From positions 1 to 52,952 of the forward strand of contig JBASWO010000054.1 in NCBI GenBank assembly GCA_049276515.1: a DNA stretch of 52,952 nucleotides, written 5' to 3'. Positions 33,741-42,161 of the stretch are shown here, in pieces. Under the pieces are notes generated by a model. That model did no database searches and was not told where the DNA came from. It saw nothing but the letters and a program-made list of their open reading frames with translations. The DNA comes from JAATFY01 sp049276515. GTDB lineage: Bacteria; Pseudomonadota; Alphaproteobacteria; UBA9219. Each line of letters starts with the position of its first letter. Position 1 is the first letter of the stretch. The translations under genes and the position numbers were made by a program.

Positions 33741-33914
33741 TTAAAGCGCAGCAACGGGTTGTCGGAAGAAAGCTCCAGCAGGACCGCCTTTTGGAGGGTG
33801 CGGATTTTTTGCACCATCCAAACTAGGATCATGAGGACCTTTTCTTTCAGGCCCCTTCTTCCGTGGTTCCAAGCCAGATACTTCCGAAAACATGGCGTAT
33901 ATACGATGTGACAT
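33741..33914 (-). CDS. Small ORF between rpoB and rpoC
   Basis: A 57-codon ORF starting at the ATG at 33914 (MSHRIYAMFSEVSG..) with GGAG nine bases upstream, overlapping neither neighbour and ending 30 bases before rpoC. The product is basic and rich in Pro, Gly, Lys and His (KKGPERKGPHDPSLDG), with no hydrophobic helix, so it should be a small, partly disordered cytoplasmic protein. It must be co-transcribed with rpoB and rpoC. I do not know a family with this sequence. Conservation in related genomes is needed to be sure it is translated. Confidence 0.5.
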   Translation of the reverse strand: MSHRIYAMFSEVSGLEPRKKGPERKGPHDPSLDGAKNPHPPKGGPAGAFFRQPVAAL

Positions 33915-33919
33915 GTTTC

Positions 33920-36900
33920 TTACTCCGCACTTTCAGGCAAGGCCGCAGGCGGCTGATTGTCATTCGTCTCAGCTGAAGCGAGCTTCTTCTGATCCAACTC
34001 CACATTCAGACCAAGTGAACGCAGTTCCTTGACCAAAACGTTGAAGGATTCAGGAATGCCAGCTTCGAAGTTGTCTTCGCCACGAACGATGGACTCGTAA
34101 ACCTTGGTACGACCAGAAACGTCATCGGATTTAACCGTGAGCATTTCTTGCAAGGTATAGGATGAGCCATAGGCTTCGAGTGCCCAGACTTCCATTTCAC
34201 CGAAGCGCTGACCGCCGAACTGAGCTTTACCACCCAGAGGCTGCTGCGTAACGAGTGAGTATGGACCAATCGAACGAGCATGGATCTTGTCGTCGACCAA
34301 ATGGTGGAGCTTAAGCATGTAGATGTAACCAACCGTGACAGGACGATCGAACGGCTCACCCGTGCGACCATCAACCAAGATCGATTGACCTGATGTATTC
34401 AAACCAGCCATTTCCAGCATGCGTTCAATGTCCGCTTCGCGGGCACCATCGAATACTGGTGTTGCCATCGGAATACCGACGCGCAAGTTATTAGCCAACT
34501 CAAGTACTTCATCATCTGACAGATCAGCCACATCGCGCTTATAGGCTTCTTCGCCATACGATGTTTTCAGCTGATTGCGGAGATCGCCCAAGCCTGCTTT
34601 ACGGCCCTGACGCATCTGCACCTGATAGGTGTCGAGCACTTGACCGATTTGTTTGCCGAGATTGGCCGATGCCCATCCCAAATGCGTCTCTAAAATCTGG
34701 CCAACATTCATACGTGAGGGAACGCCGAGCGGATTGAGAACGATATCAACATGGGTACCATCTTCAAGATACGGCATGTCTTCAACAGGAACGATGCGTG
34801 AGATAACACCCTTGTTACCGTGACGACCGGCCATCTTGTCACCAGGCTGCAGCTTACGCTTCACAGCTACGAACACTTTGACCATCTTCATCACGCCAGG
34901 AGGCAACTCATCGCCACGCTGCAGTTTCGAAACCTTGTCTTCGAAACGCTTCTTGAGCGCATTGATTTGCTCATCGAATACCTTACTGAGGGATTCAATT
35001 TGCTCCATAGCTCTTTCGTCTTTGACGCTGATTTGGCGCCACTGACCATGGGTGTATTCTTGTAAGAGTTCGTCACTCACAGCTTTGCCAGGAGCCATAT
35101 TCTTTGGACCTGCCACAACTTTGTGACCCATCAACAATTCTTTGAGACGTGCAAAGAAGCTACGCTCCAAGATAGCGCGTTCGTCGTCACGATCTTTTGC
35201 AAGACGTTCGATTTCAGCACGTTCAATGGCGATAGCACGTTGGTCTTTTTCGATGCCGCGGCGTGAGAACACGCGCACTTCAACAACCGTACCCGTAACA
35301 CCTGGCGGCAAGCGCAAGGATGTATCACGAACGTCAGCAGCTTTTTCACCGAAGATGGCGCGCAGAAGTTTTTCTTCTGGCGTCATAGGACTTTCACCCT
35401 TTGGCGTTACCTTACCGATCAAGATGTCGCCTGGATTAACTTCAGCACCGATGTAAACGATGCCAGCTTCGTCGAGGTTCTTAAGCGCTTCTTCACCGAC
35501 GTTTGGAATATCACGGGTGATTTCTTCTTGGCCTAACTTCGTATCACGCGCCATAACTTCAAATTCTTCGATATGGATCGATGTGAAAACGTCATCGCGC
35601 ACGATGCGTTCTGAAATCAGGATCGAATCTTCAAAGTTGTAACCATTCCATGGCATGAAAGCGACGAGGACGTTACGACCTAGCGCCAATTCACCCAACT
35701 GCGTTGAAGGACCGTCGGCAATGATGTCGCCCTTTTTAACGACGTCACCAACTTTAACGATCGGACGCTGCGTGATGCAGGTGCTTTGGTTTGAACGTTG
35801 GAACTTGAGAAGATTATAGATATCAACGCTTGGCGCTGATGGATCTGTTTCTTCGCTTGCACGGACAACGATACGGGTCGCATCGATTTGATCGATGATA
35901 CCTGTACGCTTCGCAGCAATCGCCACGCCTGAATCGCGCGCAACAATGCCTTCCATGCCCGTACCTACGAGCGGTGCATCATTTTGCAACAAAGGCACAG
36001 CCTGACGTTGCATGTTCGAGCCCATGAGCGCGCGGTTCGCGTCGTCATTTTCCAAGAATGGAATTAGAGCGGCAGCGACCGAGACGATCTGCTTGGGTGA
36101 AACGTCGATAAAGTCGATCTCATCCGGAGCCGATGTGATGTTTTCGCCGCCCTTACGGACAACAATAGCTTCACCTACAAATTTGCCAGTTTTATCGAGC
36201 TCAGAATTTGCCTGAGCGATGGCATACTGACCTTCTTCCATAGCGGACAGATAGACAACTTCTGGAGTTACCTTGCCGCCCTTAACGCGGCGATAAGGAC
36301 TTTCAATAAAGCCGTACTGATTGACGCGCGCGTAAGTAGCGAGCGAGCTGATCAGACCGATATTCGGACCTTCTGGCGTTTCAATCGGGCAAATACGGCC
36401 GTAATGGGTTGGATGAACGTCACGCACTTCAAAGCCTGCGCGTTCACGTGTAAGACCACCAGGTCCAAGGGCCGAAACACGGCGCTTGTGGGTGATTTCT
36501 GACAGTGGATTGGTTTGATCCATAAACTGTGAGAGCTGTGATGAGCCAAAGAACTCACGCACGGCAGCAGCAGCTGGTTTCGCATTGATCAAATCGTGCG
36601 GCATGACCGTATCGATTTCAATCGAGCTCATACGTTCACGAATAGCGCGTTCCATACGCAAGAGACCCAAGCGATATTGGTTTTCCATCAATTCGCCCAC
36701 AGAGCGGACGCGACGGTTACCTAAGTGATCGATATCGTCGACTTCGCCACGACCATCTTTAAGGTCGCACATAATACGTAGGATCTTGATGATGTCTTCC
36801 TTGCGGAGAACACGAACCTGGTCATCTGTCTTAAAGCCAAGACGTGAATTCATCTTCACGCGGCCAACAGGCGATAGATCATAGCGCTCCAATTCAAAGA

Positions 36901-38194
36901 ACAGGCCATGGAACATCGCTTCAGCGGATTCCAAGGTTGGCGGCTCACCAGGACGCATGACGCGATAGATATCAATCAACGCTTCTTCGCGTGTCGTATT
37001 CTTATCAGCAGCCATTGTGTTGCGGATGTAAGGACCAACATTCACATGGTCGATGCCGAGGATTTGCAATTCCTTGACGCCTGACTCTTCTAACTTCTCA
37101 AGTGTGTCAGCCGTGAGTTCATCACCAGCTTCAAAAAGAACTTGGCCGTTCTTTTCATCGATCATGTCAGTAGCTAAATATTGACCAGCCAATTCAGCGG
37201 ATTGGAACAAGAGTTCCTTCACGCCTTGTTCAGCAAGTTTAGCCCCCAAACGTGCCGTCATTTTAGCGCCAGCTTCAGCGACTGACTTACCAGTCTTGGC
37301 ATCAACGAGAGCAGATACCAGTTTCTGACCCTTTAAACGGTCGGGATTGAAGGCCGTGGTCCAACCATTCTTAACGTGCTTATAGGTGATGATTTCATAG
37401 AATGAAGAAAGCACTTCTTCTTTCGTCATACCTTGAATTTCATTGGCGCTTAGTGGCTTGCCATCTTTATTGCGCTTCGCACGCGTCTTCTCTGTCTCGA
37501 CACTGTCCAAAGCATAGAGCAGCGATGTAACCGGCAATTTGCGGCGACGATCGATACGAACATAAACCAAATCCTTGGCATCAAATTCAAAATCGAGCCA
37601 TGAACCACGATATGGAATGACGCGTGCAGCAAAGAGATATTTGCCTGATGAGTGGGTCTTACCCTTATCGTGATCAAAGAACACGCCGGGGCTACGATGC
37701 ATTTGGCTGACGATAACGCGCTCTGTACCATTGATGACAAAGGTACCGTTTGCTGTCATGAGCGGCATATCGCCCATATAGACGTCTTGTTCTTTAATAT
37801 CGCGGATCGACTTAACGCCGGTATTTTCCTCAACATCAAATACGGTAAGGCGCAGTGTCACCTTTAATGGTGCTGCATAGGTCATGCCGCGTTGTTGGCA
37901 TTCTTCGACGTCATACTTCGGCTGCTCCAATTCATAGGAGAGGAAGTTAAGAACGGCGCGCTCTGAGAAATCTGAAATCGGGAAAGCAGAAGACAGAACT
38001 TCTTGCAAGCCTTTGCGTTCGCGCTTTTCTGGCGCCACGTTCATTTGCAAGAAATCGTCGTAGGAGCGACGTTGCACTTCGATCAGGTTAGGCATTTCCG
38101 CTACTTCGGGAATGCGGCCAAAGCTCTTGCGGATCTTTTTACGTCCGGTGAAGCTCTTTGCTAGATTTACGTTGATCGATGCGTTGCTCGCCAT
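33920..38194 (-). CDS. rpoB: RNA polymerase beta subunit
   Basis: A 1424-residue beta subunit from the ATG at 38194, chosen because GAGGGG precedes it and MASNASINVN.. fits the family start. It includes an insertion around 290-380 (within the region after GQKLVSALVD) of the type seen in other alphaproteobacteria. The rifampicin pocket reads FFGSSQLSQFMDQTNPLSEI with THKRRVSALGPGG after it, i.e. the susceptible residues at the classical Asp, His and Ser positions. It is not preceded by rplJ-rplL, as it usually is. Confidence 0.98.
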   Translation of the reverse strand: MASNASINVNLAKSFTGRKKIRKSFGRIPEVAEMPNLIEVQRRSYDDFLQMNVAPEKRERKGLQEVLSSAFPISDFSERAVLNFLSYELEQPKYDVEECQQRGMTYAAPLKVTLRLTVFDVEENTGVKSIRDIKEQDVYMGDMPLMTANGTFVINGTERVIVSQMHRSPGVFFDHDKGKTHSSGKYLFAARVIPYRGSWLDFEFDAKDLVYVRIDRRRKLPVTSLLYALDSVETEKTRAKRNKDGKPLSANEIQGMTKEEVLSSFYEIITYKHVKNGWTTAFNPDRLKGQKLVSALVDAKTGKSVAEAGAKMTARLGAKLAEQGVKELLFQSAELAGQYLATDMIDEKNGQVLFEAGDELTADTLEKLEESGVKELQILGIDHVNVGPYIRNTMAADKNTTREEALIDIYRVMRPGEPPTLESAEAMFHGLFFELERYDLSPVGRVKMNSRLGFKTDDQVRVLRKEDIIKILRIMCDLKDGRGEVDDIDHLGNRRVRSVGELMENQYRLGLLRMERAIRERMSSIEIDTVMPHDLINAKPAAAAVREFFGSSQLSQFMDQTNPLSEITHKRRVSALGPGGLTRERAGFEVRDVHPTHYGRICPIETPEGPNIGLISSLATYARVNQYGFIESPYRRVKGGKVTPEVVYLSAMEEGQYAIAQANSELDKTGKFVGEAIVVRKGGENITSAPDEIDFIDVSPKQIVSVAAALIPFLENDDANRALMGSNMQRQAVPLLQNDAPLVGTGMEGIVARDSGVAIAAKRTGIIDQIDATRIVVRASEETDPSAPSVDIYNLLKFQRSNQSTCITQRPIVKVGDVVKKGDIIADGPSTQLGELALGRNVLVAFMPWNGYNFEDSILISERIVRDDVFTSIHIEEFEVMARDTKLGQEEITRDIPNVGEEALKNLDEAGIVYIGAEVNPGDILIGKVTPKGESPMTPEEKLLRAIFGEKAADVRDTSLRLPPGVTGTVVEVRVFSRRGIEKDQRAIAIERAEIERLAKDRDDERAILERSFFARLKELLMGHKVVAGPKNMAPGKAVSDELLQEYTHGQWRQISVKDERAMEQIESLSKVFDEQINALKKRFEDKVSKLQRGDELPPGVMKMVKVFVAVKRKLQPGDKMAGRHGNKGVISRIVPVEDMPYLEDGTHVDIVLNPLGVPSRMNVGQILETHLGWASANLGKQIGQVLDTYQVQMRQGRKAGLGDLRNQLKTSYGEEAYKRDVADLSDDEVLELANNLRVGIPMATPVFDGAREADIERMLEMAGLNTSGQSILVDGRTGEPFDRPVTVGYIYMLKLHHLVDDKIHARSIGPYSLVTQQPLGGKAQFGGQRFGEMEVWALEAYGSSYTLQEMLTVKSDDVSGRTKVYESIVRGEDNFEAGIPESFNVLVKELRSLGLNVELDQKKLASAETNDNQPPAALPESAE

Positions 38195-38395
38195 GTGGCC
38201 CCTCAAAATGGTCAATATGGCCCCGCCTAGAGTCGTGGGGTGTCGTGTTTAAAGGTTTAGCGCGCTGTCTCGGAGCCTCTATTGCCCCCTTGACGACTAA
38301 ACCCACACAGAAAAGTAAACAGCGCCGCACGACGATAACGGGCGCTAGTCCCGTACGTTGAGCAGGCTGTTACATTTCAGCAATTTGTTACCCGC

Positions 38396-38424
38396 AATAT
38401 GGCTGGGTGTCTTAAGGATTGCAA
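38396..38424 (-). promoter_or_regulatory. Candidate rpoBC promoter
   Basis: On the minus strand TTGCAA (38419-38424) and CATATT (38396-38401) are 17 bases apart, giving a leader of about 190 bases before rpoB. The leader contains a small hairpin, ACGGG..CCCGT, near 38339-38356. The match is moderate and untested. Confidence 0.3.
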
Positions 38425-38477
38425 GGCCGTTTTAAAATAAAAATTCTATTATATTTCATAAGACTAAGAAGAGTTGC

Positions 38478-38675
38478 TCAACCGCCAGGACCATCAAGAG
38501 AGCAAAACATTAAAGGAACACTGTCTAGAGACGAGCCAAGGGGGCCATCCTTAACATGCTTTGGCTCCAAGTGGGCATGGCTCCTTCCAACCGCTGGCCT
38601 TTGAGGACCTGGAGAAGAGACATTCACCTCATCAAACTGGCTATGGTTGGGCTCATGTGGTTCGTTTGGCTTCAT
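38478..38675 (-). CDS. Small Pro/His-rich ORF upstream of rpoB
   Basis: A 65-codon ORF with GAGGT six bases before the ATG at 38675 (MKPNEPHEPNHSQFDE..). The product is hydrophilic, rich in Pro, His, Ser and Gly, and ends SLDGPGG. It shares a loose pattern (LEP-K/R.., GP.., SLD.., GP-G) with the rpoB-rpoC ORF, which may be composition only. Together with the rpoB leader it is the only content seen in the 720-base gap between rpoB and the pilin gene. Confidence 0.4.
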   Translation of the reverse strand: MKPNEPHEPNHSQFDEVNVSSPGPQRPAVGRSHAHLEPKHVKDGPLGSSLDSVPLMFCSLDGPGG

Positions 38676-38916
38676 AGTGACCTCAGCGACTCTAAATTGT
38701 TGCTCTAAGAATGCCTCATCCTATTTATATTTTGCGCTGCATCAATATTATTTTTTGTTTCATAGTTTTTGATTCCGTCATTAACCATAAAGGGTAATTC
38801 TACCTTTGCGCTTTGGCCTATTACTTCGAAATTGTACCTAAATGCTAAGCAAATCTCAGTTAGAGCTTAACCAGTTTGGGCTTAAACTTAATCCACCTGT
38901 CCCTATTGGAAAGCTG

Positions 38917-39078
38917 ATGACAAAACTTATTCACAAGTTTTTGTGTAACGAGGTGGGCGCGACCGCCATCGAGTACGGCATGATTGCCGGCCTCGTCTTC
39001 TTGGCCATTGTCAGTGCCGTTACATTACTGGGCACGGGCGTCTCCGGTCTCTTTACGACCATCGAGTCAGCGTTTTAA
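38917..39078 (+). CDS. Flp/Fap-type pilin subunit
   Basis: A 53-residue type IVb pilin precursor. The short leader MTKLIHKFLCNEVGA is followed by the conserved EYGMIAGLVFLAIV hydrophobic helix, with Glu at the fifth position after the cleavage site (G/ATAIEYG), the usual pre-pilin peptidase signature. It should be assembled by a Tad secretion system; no tad/cpa genes are in the window, so it is an orphan pilin gene here. The ATG at 38917 gives the normal family length. Confidence 0.85.
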   Translation: MTKLIHKFLCNEVGATAIEYGMIAGLVFLAIVSAVTLLGTGVSGLFTTIESAF

Positions 39079-39185
39079 TTTAAATCACAAAGCTTTGTTG
39101 AGCCGCCTCCCTCTTAATGGCAACCTCATGGTATTACCGATTCCGTAATGCTATTGAGAGCGCGATGCCATTCACTGCAAAACAA

Positions 39186-40052
39186 ATGTCTTCTGATATC
39201 AACGATATTCCAGCCATCGCTGTGCCATCGCTTTATGAGGGCGAACAGGGTTACTTAGCCCTCCTCAAATATGTTTTAGAAAATGGCGTTGTGCGTGATG
39301 ATAGGACTGGAACAGGCACACTTGCCAGCTTTGGGCATCAATTACGCTTTGATTTACGTAAAGGCTTCCCCCTCCTCACGACCAAGAAAGTGCATTTGCG
39401 CTCGATCATTCATGAGCTGCTCTGGTTTTTGAAGGGCGACACCAATATCGGTTATCTCAAAGATAACAAAGTGACCATCTGGGATGAGTGGGCAGATGAT
39501 AAAGGCGATCTCGGCCCGATCTACGGTCAGCAATGGCGCGATTTTGGTGGTGAAACATTGGGCAAAGGCAAAGGCATCGATCAAATGAAAGAATTGATCG
39601 AAGGCTTAAAGCGCAACCCCAATAGTCGGCGTCATCTCGTTGTTGCCTTTAATCCTCTGGCTTTGGCTAAAATTGAGAAATCGCCACCACCTTGCCATTC
39701 TCTTTTTCAATTCTTTGTGGCTGACGGAACTCTCTCGTGTCAGCTCTATCAGCGTAGCGCCGATCTTTTCCTTGGCGTTCCCTTTAATATCGCCAGCTAT
39801 TCCTTGTTGCTGATGATGGTGGCGCAAGAATGCGGCCTGAAACCTGCCGAGTTTATCCATACCTTTGGCGATACCCATATCTACAGCAATCATATGGATC
39901 AGGTAAAAACACAATTGAGCCGCGATATACGGCCGCGTCCCATTATGACCCTTAATCCTGCTCGTAAGTCTGTCTTCGATTTTACCTACGAGGATTTTAC
40001 ACTCAGCGACTACAACCCGCATCCTGCGATTAGCGCACCCATCGCCATTTGA
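39186..40052 (+). CDS. thyA: Thymidylate synthase
   Basis: A 288-residue ThyA that methylates dUMP to dTMP with methylene-tetrahydrofolate. Markers are NDRTGTGT-like VRDDRTGTGT, LLTTKKVHLRSIIHELLWFL, the catalytic Cys in PPPCHSLFQFF, and the dUMP-binding QRSADLFLGVPFNIASY (17 residues). The C-terminus ends in the mobile ..APIAI segment. Three in-frame starts exist (39117, 39165, 39186); none has a ribosome binding site, and 39186 gives the length closest to the family. It precedes folA by seven bases. Confidence 0.95.
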   Translation: MSSDINDIPAIAVPSLYEGEQGYLALLKYVLENGVVRDDRTGTGTLASFGHQLRFDLRKGFPLLTTKKVHLRSIIHELLWFLKGDTNIGYLKDNKVTIWDEWADDKGDLGPIYGQQWRDFGGETLGKGKGIDQMKELIEGLKRNPNSRRHLVVAFNPLALAKIEKSPPPCHSLFQFFVADGTLSCQLYQRSADLFLGVPFNIASYSLLLMMVAQECGLKPAEFIHTFGDTHIYSNHMDQVKTQLSRDIRPRPIMTLNPARKSVFDFTYEDFTLSDYNPHPAISAPIAI

Positions 40053-40059
40053 GGTTCGC

Positions 40060-40548
40060 ATGCCTATTGCCCTTATTGCCGCCGCAGCTGGAGACAAGCT
40101 TGTTATTGGCAAGAATGGCGATTTGCCCTGGCATTTCTCGAGCGATTTAAAATTCTTCAAAGCTACAACTTTAAATCACCCCGTTCTGATGGGGCGCGTG
40201 ACCTATCAATCTATTTTAAAACGTTTGAACAAACCTCTGCCCGGCCGCAAAAATATTGTTCTCACGCGCGATAAAAATTTTACCGATGATCGCGTGACCA
40301 TTATTCACGACATTAAGGAGATTGCGACTGGCAAGGATGAAACGCTTTTCATTATTGGTGGCGCCGAGATTTATAAACAAACGATCGGCATCGCTGATAC
40401 TATTTATATGACGCACATCGATCAAAATATTGAGGGCGATGCCTACTTTCCACCTCTAGATAAAAAGAAGTGGAAACTCGTTTCTGAAAACAAAACGACT
40501 GAGAACGAAGTTGGTTTACGTTTTTGTCGTTATGAAAGAATCGCTTAG
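40060..40548 (+). CDS. folA: Dihydrofolate reductase
   Basis: A 162-residue DHFR that regenerates tetrahydrofolate consumed by ThyA. IGKNGDLPWHFSSDLKFFK holds the active-site loop with Asp, VLMGRVTYQS binds NADPH and IIGGAEIYKQ is the conserved GG motif. GAGG precedes the ATG. The thyA-folA pair is a standard functional operon. Trimethoprim-type resistance changes cannot be judged from sequence alone. Confidence 0.96.
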   Translation: MPIALIAAAAGDKLVIGKNGDLPWHFSSDLKFFKATTLNHPVLMGRVTYQSILKRLNKPLPGRKNIVLTRDKNFTDDRVTIIHDIKEIATGKDETLFIIGGAEIYKQTIGIADTIYMTHIDQNIEGDAYFPPLDKKKWKLVSENKTTENEVGLRFCRYERIA

Positions 40549-40549
40549 C

Positions 40550-40590
40550 GTTTCATATGAAACATTTTTCCCACTATATGTGGGTTTTAA
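40550..40590 (+). terminator. Tandem terminators after thyA-folA
   Basis: Two hairpins in succession: GTTTC-ATAT-GAAAC at 40550-40563 followed by ATTTTT, and CCCAC-TATAT-GTGGG at 40570-40584 followed by TTTTAA. They isolate the tmRNA gene from the folate operon. Confidence 0.75.
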
Positions 40591-40689
40591 ACCATATGTT
40601 TGAGACTCCTCCATAAATAATTGGAATCTCAAATAAAATAGCGCGGACCTTATTTTTAACATTTTCCATGCTATATATATCTCGTCGGC

Positions 40690-41000
40690 TTGCCGACTAT
40701 AGCGATAAACGCTTTGTGGAATAGACGCTGCGGACCCGGGGGCGGTACCCGGCGCCTCCACCCCACCTCCGGTGTGTCAAACGCGGGATGTGAGACGGGG
40801 GCGAAATAGGATCGACGCGTGTAGTAAAGGCAGAGTTTTTGCTCGGCATGATACCGCCGTTATCGGGTCATATCTATAAATGCCAACGACAACGTTGACA
40901 TGGGAGTTGCTGTAGCTGCCTAACCTTCGCTTTGCGAAGATAAGGTAGTTGCATAACTAACGCGGTTCGGGGGGCGCCGGGCAACAGAAGTCCCCCCACT
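40690..41000 (+). ncRNA. ssrA: Circularly permuted two-piece tmRNA
   Basis: Rescues stalled ribosomes and tags the nascent chain for degradation. The acceptor piece comes first: a T-arm with stem CCGGG/CCCGG and a seven-base loop, then the 3' acceptor strand CGCCTCC at 40753-40759. After a short intervening segment the coding piece starts with GGGGGCG at 40797-40803, which pairs with the acceptor strand (one G-U). The tag frame is 40882-40923 and reads ANDNVDMGVAVAA, then TAA, followed by a helix CTTCGC-TTT-GCGAAG. A G6/C6 hairpin at 40969-40997 closes the gene. The permuted order is the alphaproteobacterial form. A regular CCA is not encoded after the discriminator (CCCCA is), so the end is processed and repaired. 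Outer ends are approximate. Confidence 0.93.
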
Positions 41001-41077
41001 TATTGCATTTGCACCCTCTGGCATCCGGTAAAAGGCTCGTGTATCGTGATTCAAATCACGCAACGAAAGTCGTTCGA

Positions 41078-41587
41078 ATGTCCGAAGATTTACTCCGCTA
41101 TGATTTGATGATTGAAGCAGCGCTTCGCGATGTTGTACGCGAAACATTGGCGACCGTGGCGCAAAATGGTTTGCCTGGTGAGCATCATTTCTACATCACC
41201 TTCCTGACGAACTATCCAGGCGTAGAAATTCCTGACTATTTGCGTAAGCAATATGCTGATGAAATGACCATTGTTCTTCAGTACCAATTCTTTGGCCTCA
41301 AACTTGAAGATGATACGTTTGGCGTCACCTTAAGCTTCAACAACGTTAAAGAACGTCTGCGTATCCCGATTGAAGCCATCACCACCTTTGCTGATCCTTC
41401 TGTCAATTTTGCTCTGCAATTCCAATCTGGCCAGGGCGATGAAGAAGGTGATGAGGATGAAGAGGATGGCATGCTCGAAAATGCCAATTCGGATAGCCAA
41501 GCCGAAAGTGAGCGCAACAAGAACAAAGACACTAAAGACGAAAAACGTGGCGAAGTTATCAGCCTGGATATGTTCCGCAAAAAATAA
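41078..41587 (+). CDS. sspB: SspB-family ClpXP adaptor
   Basis: A 169-residue adaptor that binds tmRNA-tagged proteins and hands them to ClpXP. The tag-binding fold covers 1-116 (RYDLMIEAALRDVVRETL, FYITFLTNYPGV, YQFFGLKL, FNNVKERLRIPIEAI). An acidic flexible linker (about 120-131, GDEEGDEDEEDG) leads to the C-terminal ClpX-docking tail GEVISLDMFRKK at 158-169, as in alphaproteobacterial SspB. The ATG at 41078 is chosen because the family starts MSEDLLRYD-like and the longer frame would run into the tmRNA gene region. The gene directly follows the tmRNA that encodes its ligand. Confidence 0.93.
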   Translation: MSEDLLRYDLMIEAALRDVVRETLATVAQNGLPGEHHFYITFLTNYPGVEIPDYLRKQYADEMTIVLQYQFFGLKLEDDTFGVTLSFNNVKERLRIPIEAITTFADPSVNFALQFQSGQGDEEGDEDEEDGMLENANSDSQAESERNKNKDTKDEKRGEVISLDMFRKK

Positions 41588-41603
41588 CTTTTAGGAGGAT
41601 GAA

Positions 41604-42161
41604 GTGAAGAAGCTGCTTCTTGTACTAACAGCCCTCCTTCTCGCCTCTTGCATTGACGTTGATGATTTTGGAGCAGCTTGGGATAAAGCCTCTGTTGATC
41701 CCAGCGTTATTGGTAATTGGAAGCAAATCTCTGCTTCATCCACGACAGCCGAAAATGAAAGAAATATTGGCGAAATCACGCGCGCACGTCTTCTTGAAGA
41801 CGCGCTTCAGATTGAGCATGAATTTACCAATCCTGAAGAAGCAGAAGATCCTATCTATCCCGTTAAAACCATGAAGATTGGATCCTATCATTTCTTTATT
41901 ACCGGCCCTCATAATGGAGGCATGGTCCGCTATGTCGTGGCCGACAATAAAATCACCACATATGTTTTAAACGCAGAGGCAACAGCTGCTTTTATCAAAA
42001 AGAAGTTTCCAAAAGAGAAGAATGTGACGAAGGATATCGCACTTAATGATCCCTACATTAAAATTGGGATCTTCAATGATGAGGCTACAAAAATTTTAGC
42101 CTCTATACCAGAAAGCGATATCTATTGGCACCAACAGGCCGTTTACGAAAAAGCGCCTTAA
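41604..42161 (+). CDS. Lipoprotein of unknown function
   Basis: A 185-residue lipoprotein starting with GTG at 41604, preceded by AGGAGG (41593-41598). The signal peptide ends LLAS with Cys16 as lipidation site; Asp residues follow directly (CIDVDD), which in enterobacteria could mean inner-membrane retention but is not a reliable rule here. The mature part looks like a beta-rich domain (VIGNWKQISAS.., HFFITGPHNGGMVRYVV). Sixteen bases after sspB, so possibly one transcript. No family recognised. Confidence 0.65.
   Translation: MKKLLLVLTALLLASCIDVDDFGAAWDKASVDPSVIGNWKQISASSTTAENERNIGEITRARLLEDALQIEHEFTNPEEAEDPIYPVKTMKIGSYHFFITGPHNGGMVRYVVADNKITTYVLNAEATAAFIKKKFPKEKNVTKDIALNDPYIKIGIFNDEATKILASIPESDIYWHQQAVYEKAP

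Noticed and set aside
36480..36620. Rifampicin-resistance mutation in rpoB
   Set aside because: The pocket residues at the classical Asp, His and Ser positions are wild-type; the Asn-to-Thr difference near them is within normal variation.
38419..38604. A 61-codon plus-strand ORF upstream of the pilin gene
   Set aside because: No plausible ribosome binding site; antisense to the 65-codon ORF, which has one.
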